Shown one piece after another: positions 61,563-64,000 of a stretch of DNA of 64,000 bases; within the stretch, counting starts at the first letter, position 1, and the number at the start of each line of letters is the position of its first letter. This DNA comes from Poecilobothrus nobilitatus. Its lineage: Eukaryota > Arthropoda > Insecta > Diptera > Dolichopodidae. The translations under genes were made by a program, and so were the position numbers. Under the pieces are notes generated by a model. It did not search any database, was not told where the DNA came from, and saw only the letters and a list, made by a program, of their open reading frames with translations. The DNA lies in NCBI GenBank assembly GCA_947095535.1, contig OX352774.1, positions 217,856,965 to 217,920,964 on the forward strand, written 5' to 3'.

Positions 61563-63851
61563 ATTTTTTTTTTATAATATAATTATTGATCACAATACGA
61601 GTAATAATATTTTAATTTTAATATAACTGATGAAGATAAATTTGATCCTTAATATAGAAAATTATTTTTGAAATTTTAATTTAAACTTCTCAATTTTCGA
61701 AATTGAAATGATAATTTTTTTGTGATTTTTTGTGGCTTTTATACAAATTCTTCTGCAGATAAATTTGGTGGTTGATGGTGAAATAAAATTTTAATTTTTT
61801 GAGTTATAATATAGATTATAAATGCATTAACAATACAAGTAATAAAATATTTATTGAAATTGTAAATTGTTATGTAAAAGATAAACAGCCAATAGAGATA
61901 AGGTAATTTTTATTTATTTTTTAAATAATCCTTAGGGGTAGATATTAAGGATTTACAATCCTTAACAGGTAGATATTAAGGATATGCTTTTATATAATTT
62001 TTTTTTTTATTTTTAAATAGAATAGAATTTTAGAGGTAAATAATATAATTTATATTTAAATATTTTTAGAATGGTCATAAGTTTGAAAATAAATAAAATA
62101 AATTTTGAATTGGTTAAAATTTACTGGTAATATGCACTATACACAATTTATTATTGTTTTGTTTTTAAATTAATTCTCGAACATCTGTTTATTTTATTTG
62201 TAATGCAATAAAATAATAATTTATAGTAAAAATTTAATTACGTAAATATTGCAATTAATTTTTAATTATTTATATTATGAATAACTTTTATTTAAAAAAA
62301 AAAAATTTAATATTTTATTTTTGAATATACATATATAGGCTGTAATGTTTATTATATTATATGGTACAGTACAAAAACATAACTTACATAATAAAGTTTA
62401 AAAAATCATGCATTGATCCTTTTATTACTTTGTTTTTCATTTATTTATTCTTTTAGTACTGAATTCTTTTGTAGAAATAACAATGTAAAAAAACAAATAG
62501 TAAAATATTCGCGAAGTTACTATTTAACAGATGTTCACAATTTATAAAAAAAAAAAAAACAAGTGCGTTGTTTACGAATTACGATGATGAAAATGTAGGC
62601 AATATTTTTATACTTTCTTTAAGTATATTTTTCCATATATTTAATTTATTATCTATTATTAAAGTCAGAGTAGCTATATCTTAATTAATTTTCTAAAATG
62701 ATATATACTTAAAAAATACATTCACTAGATATTCACTTAATATAGAAATGCTCGATGTAAAATTCTAAAAAAAAACTAAAAATATAAAATGCATGAACTT
62801 GTGAAATTTTCATTTGCAAAAAAAAACTTTATTTTTAGTAATTTTATAAAAAAAAAAACCAAATTTTTCATGTTTATTACAAAATAATTTGAAAAATTAC
62901 ACTGGTATGATTTATGAGGTTATATATAATTTAAATTGAGAAAGCATAATGACGACTTATGTGGATTAGCTCTCCAATGGCGACCCAGTACTACATATAG
63001 GCTGTTTCTCATGTAGAGATGGTTTCCTAAAAGTTTTTAGTACTTAGCAAAACTCATAAAAAGTCTAAACTTTAGCAAAACTCATAAATAGCCTAACATA
63101 TAAATATGTATAAAGCCTAATTAATCTCAATATTAGAGCCGAAAGTTTAAGTTTCCTGAAAATAGTATTACCAAGGAGCACAAATCTTTCTGACCATTAT
63201 AAATTAAAAGTAGAACGAAATTATTCTTTTTATTCATATGGAATTAAAGCTTTTTTAGATTTTCCTGAAATCAAATAAATAAAAAAAAACAAATTTTATT
63301 TTATTTTTTTTTTGTACATTTTCCCATTTCTTTGTTTTTAATTTAAAAAACTTAATAGGTAACATTTATTTAAAAAAATACATATATAATTTTACTTGCA
63401 GTAAATTTTTTTTTATATGTAGGTAATACCTATTAATATATAAAATTTTTATTTCTACTGAAAAGCAAAAATTTTCTACTGAAAATAAAAAAAAAAAAAA
63501 AATTGTGATAGGCACAATTGGTTCATTTTAACATTGATATTGAATAATCGAATAAAGTTATAAGAATCTAACAATATATTATATAAAAAAAGAAAAAAAT
63601 AAACTTTTTTAACATTAATTACTGTTCCATTTAAATTGAATATTTAAAAAACAACAAATAAGGAGAAATTTTTCTTTTTCTGTTTTTTTTTTTTTTTTTT
63701 GGTGTATTTCTAATACATTAAATGAGCAATATATATTTATTTAATAAGTAGTTAAAATAAAAATTATAAGTGAATCTTAAGATCAATTTAGCTGACGATA
63801 TTTTATTATAAATTTTTGAATTTATATCAGAACATATAATAATTATATTAT
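61563..63851. other. Intergenic AT-rich spacer
   Basis: No gene recognised. A 16-bp direct repeat ggtagatattaaggat occurs at 61937-61952 and 61968-61983. The promoter of the 60894-61562 frame should lie at the left end, and the 3' UTR of the edge gene at the right end. Confidence 0.55.
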
Positions 63852-64000
63852 TTAACGTTCTCCAAATTCTCTTAATTCTCTATTGCCCAAAGGTAAAGGT
63901 GGACGATAATTATTAATAACTTTTCCATTAAAATTATCACATGGACATTCCTCTTTAACATCATAACAATTTAAATTACGCATTGCATCCAATTGTTCAT
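63852..64000 (-). CDS. C-terminal end of an unrecognised gene, cut by the window edge
   Basis: Minus-strand frame open from the window edge to a TAA at 63854-63852. The visible 48 residues run EQLDAMRNLNCYDVKEECPC, then FNGKVINNYRPPLPLGNREL and REFGER. The balanced composition, two spaced cysteines, Pro and few runs stand out from the AT-rich background and look like real coding sequence. The start, any upstream exons and the function are outside the window. Confidence 0.6.
   Translation of the reverse strand, partial: EQLDAMRNLNCYDVKEECPCDNFNGKVINNYRPPLPLGNRELREFGER

Noticed and set aside
61937..61983. 16-bp direct repeat as a transposon target duplication
   Set aside because: Only 15 bp lies between the copies, so there is no room for an element; likely a replication-slip duplication.
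1..64000. CRISPR arrays, bacterial operons, rRNA or a novel prokaryotic defence system
   Set aside because: The window is eukaryotic with spliced genes. The regular repeats seen (78 bp, 161 bp, 492 bp) are transposon parts without spacer structure.

Overview
The window is a piece of a very AT-rich animal nuclear genome, almost certainly an insect. It has spliced genes with GT/AG introns, long poly-A/T and (TA)n tracts, and an insect-type transposon mix: Jockey-like LINE, hAT, piggyBac, P-element/THAP relatives and tRNA-derived SINEs. A dipteran is my guess from the flavour of the sequence, but it is not proven. There are no bacterial operons, CRISPR arrays or rRNA genes.

Layout. 1-13190 is AT-rich DNA with no recognisable gene, lying 3' of Sos. 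13191-26395 (minus) is a complete Son of sevenless gene. I could assemble 14 coding exons with consistent splice sites and phases, giving 1649 aa: histone-fold region, DH, PH, REM, CDC25 and a proline-rich SH3-binding tail. Its two large introns (about 3.1 and 4.4 kb) hold decayed repeats, including a LINE remnant. 26396-27490 separates Sos from a divergent PEBP gene.

27491-37244 is a tandem triplication of a convergent gene pair, PEBP (plus strand) and ARPC1 (Arp2/3 complex subunit 1, minus strand). Only the outermost PEBP (27491-28137, 178 aa) and the outermost ARPC1 (35997-37244, 373 aa) are complete. The four inner copies are truncated or frameshifted. The units are separated by remnants of a P-element-like transposon, whose short derivative sits at 38039-39407 with 8-bp target duplications.

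From about 39.5 to 58.5 kb is a dense transposon island. It contains a LINE remnant; a broken piggyBac with a 394-bp inverted repeat that looks perfect; a second P/THAP-like family with long inverted ends; a nearly intact Jockey-type LINE (45593-50803) inserted in one copy of that family; a SINE (53479-53760) inserted in the THAP exon of another copy; a stray inverted scrap of PEBP (54665-54777); and a nearly intact hAT element (54885-58472) with terminal inverted repeats and 8-bp target duplications.

58.5-64 kb is AT-rich intergenic DNA with a second SINE copy (59335-59531), an unrecognised Lys/Asn-rich reading frame (60894-61562, minus), and the C-terminal end of a gene running off the right edge (63852-64000, minus).

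How the genes relate: Sos (Ras activation) and ARPC1 (actin branching) are conserved housekeeping or signalling genes. PEBP is a small cytosolic family that includes Raf-inhibitory members. Nothing suggests co-regulation; they are neighbours in a transposon-rich region. All boundaries were read by eye, without alignment software.
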